Shown here piece by piece: positions 63,871-64,000 of a DNA stretch of 64,000 nucleotides. The first letter of the stretch is position 1; each line of letters begins with the position of its first letter. The position numbers and the translations under genes are program-made. The notes beneath the pieces were generated by a model that did not search any database, was not told where the DNA came from, and saw only the letters and a program-made list of their open reading frames with translations. The stretch spans positions 23,483,917 through 23,547,916 of the forward strand of contig NC_092571.1 of assembly GCF_037975245.1 (NCBI RefSeq). Reading direction: 5' to 3'. This stretch comes from Apostichopus japonicus. Its lineage: Eukaryota > Echinodermata > Holothuroidea > Aspidochirotida > Stichopodidae.

Positions 63871-64000
63871 GTAATATATGTGTTGATGCAGTCAAGCCAT
63901 ATCAACTGTGATACTTGACTGGCCTCCCTGCTTCATCAACTTAACTCCTTTTTAATGAGCTCTGAAGGAAGCATGACTTTGGGCAATTTAAAGAGGAATG

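Overview
The window is eukaryotic nuclear DNA from an animal. Genes are split by GT-AG introns whose phases join exactly, coding density is low, and the rest is packed with microsatellites, minisatellites, tRNA-derived SINEs and short inverted-repeat (hAT-like, TTAA-flanked) transposons. Gene content and repeat style fit a marine deuterostome invertebrate. An echinoderm, possibly a sea cucumber, is my best guess, but nothing in the sequence proves it.

Layout. (1) 1.6-8.4 kb, plus strand: the last six exons of a VWA5B-type von Willebrand A domain protein; its VIT and VWA exons lie outside the window. A hammerhead-ribozyme-like motif sits in the preceding intron and a TTAA-flanked MITE in a later one. 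(2) 13.0-18.2 kb: two small, apparently single-coding-exon type I membrane proteins, each a signal peptide, one fibronectin-III-like domain, one membrane span and a short tail, transcribed divergently. (3) 18.8-25 kb: hAT-like elements, one nested inside another, and a 2.1-kb terminal-inverted-repeat element. (4) 26.5-30.0 kb, plus strand: a complete three-exon TMEM47-like four-span protein with a SINE in intron 1 and the second TTAA MITE in intron 2. (5) 30.6-31.9 kb: a 23-copy 54-bp minisatellite with a 16-nt palindromic core; 33-37 kb holds a SINE, two hAT MITEs with 8-bp target duplications and an 18-bp degenerate minisatellite. (6) 38.0-63.1 kb: a tandem duplication of a ~10-kb block, each copy carrying a complete ten-exon SLC22 transporter gene on the minus strand (39940-47867 and 54269-62925), separated by ~4.8 kb.

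The most interesting structure is the SLC22 duplication. Both copies splice to 560 codons with identical exon lengths. Homology stops about 220 bp upstream of each start codon, inside what looks like a 5'-UTR intron, so the paralogues probably do not share a duplicated promoter. Copy B has turned its last coding exon into a 67-bp minisatellite, gained a 659-bp hAT MITE whose empty site survives in copy A, and changed the conserved PESPRW motif to PESTRW. The pair of divergent FN3-type membrane proteins is the best candidate for undescribed gene biology. No operon-like or defence system is visible, and I see no link between the functions of the neighbouring gene families.
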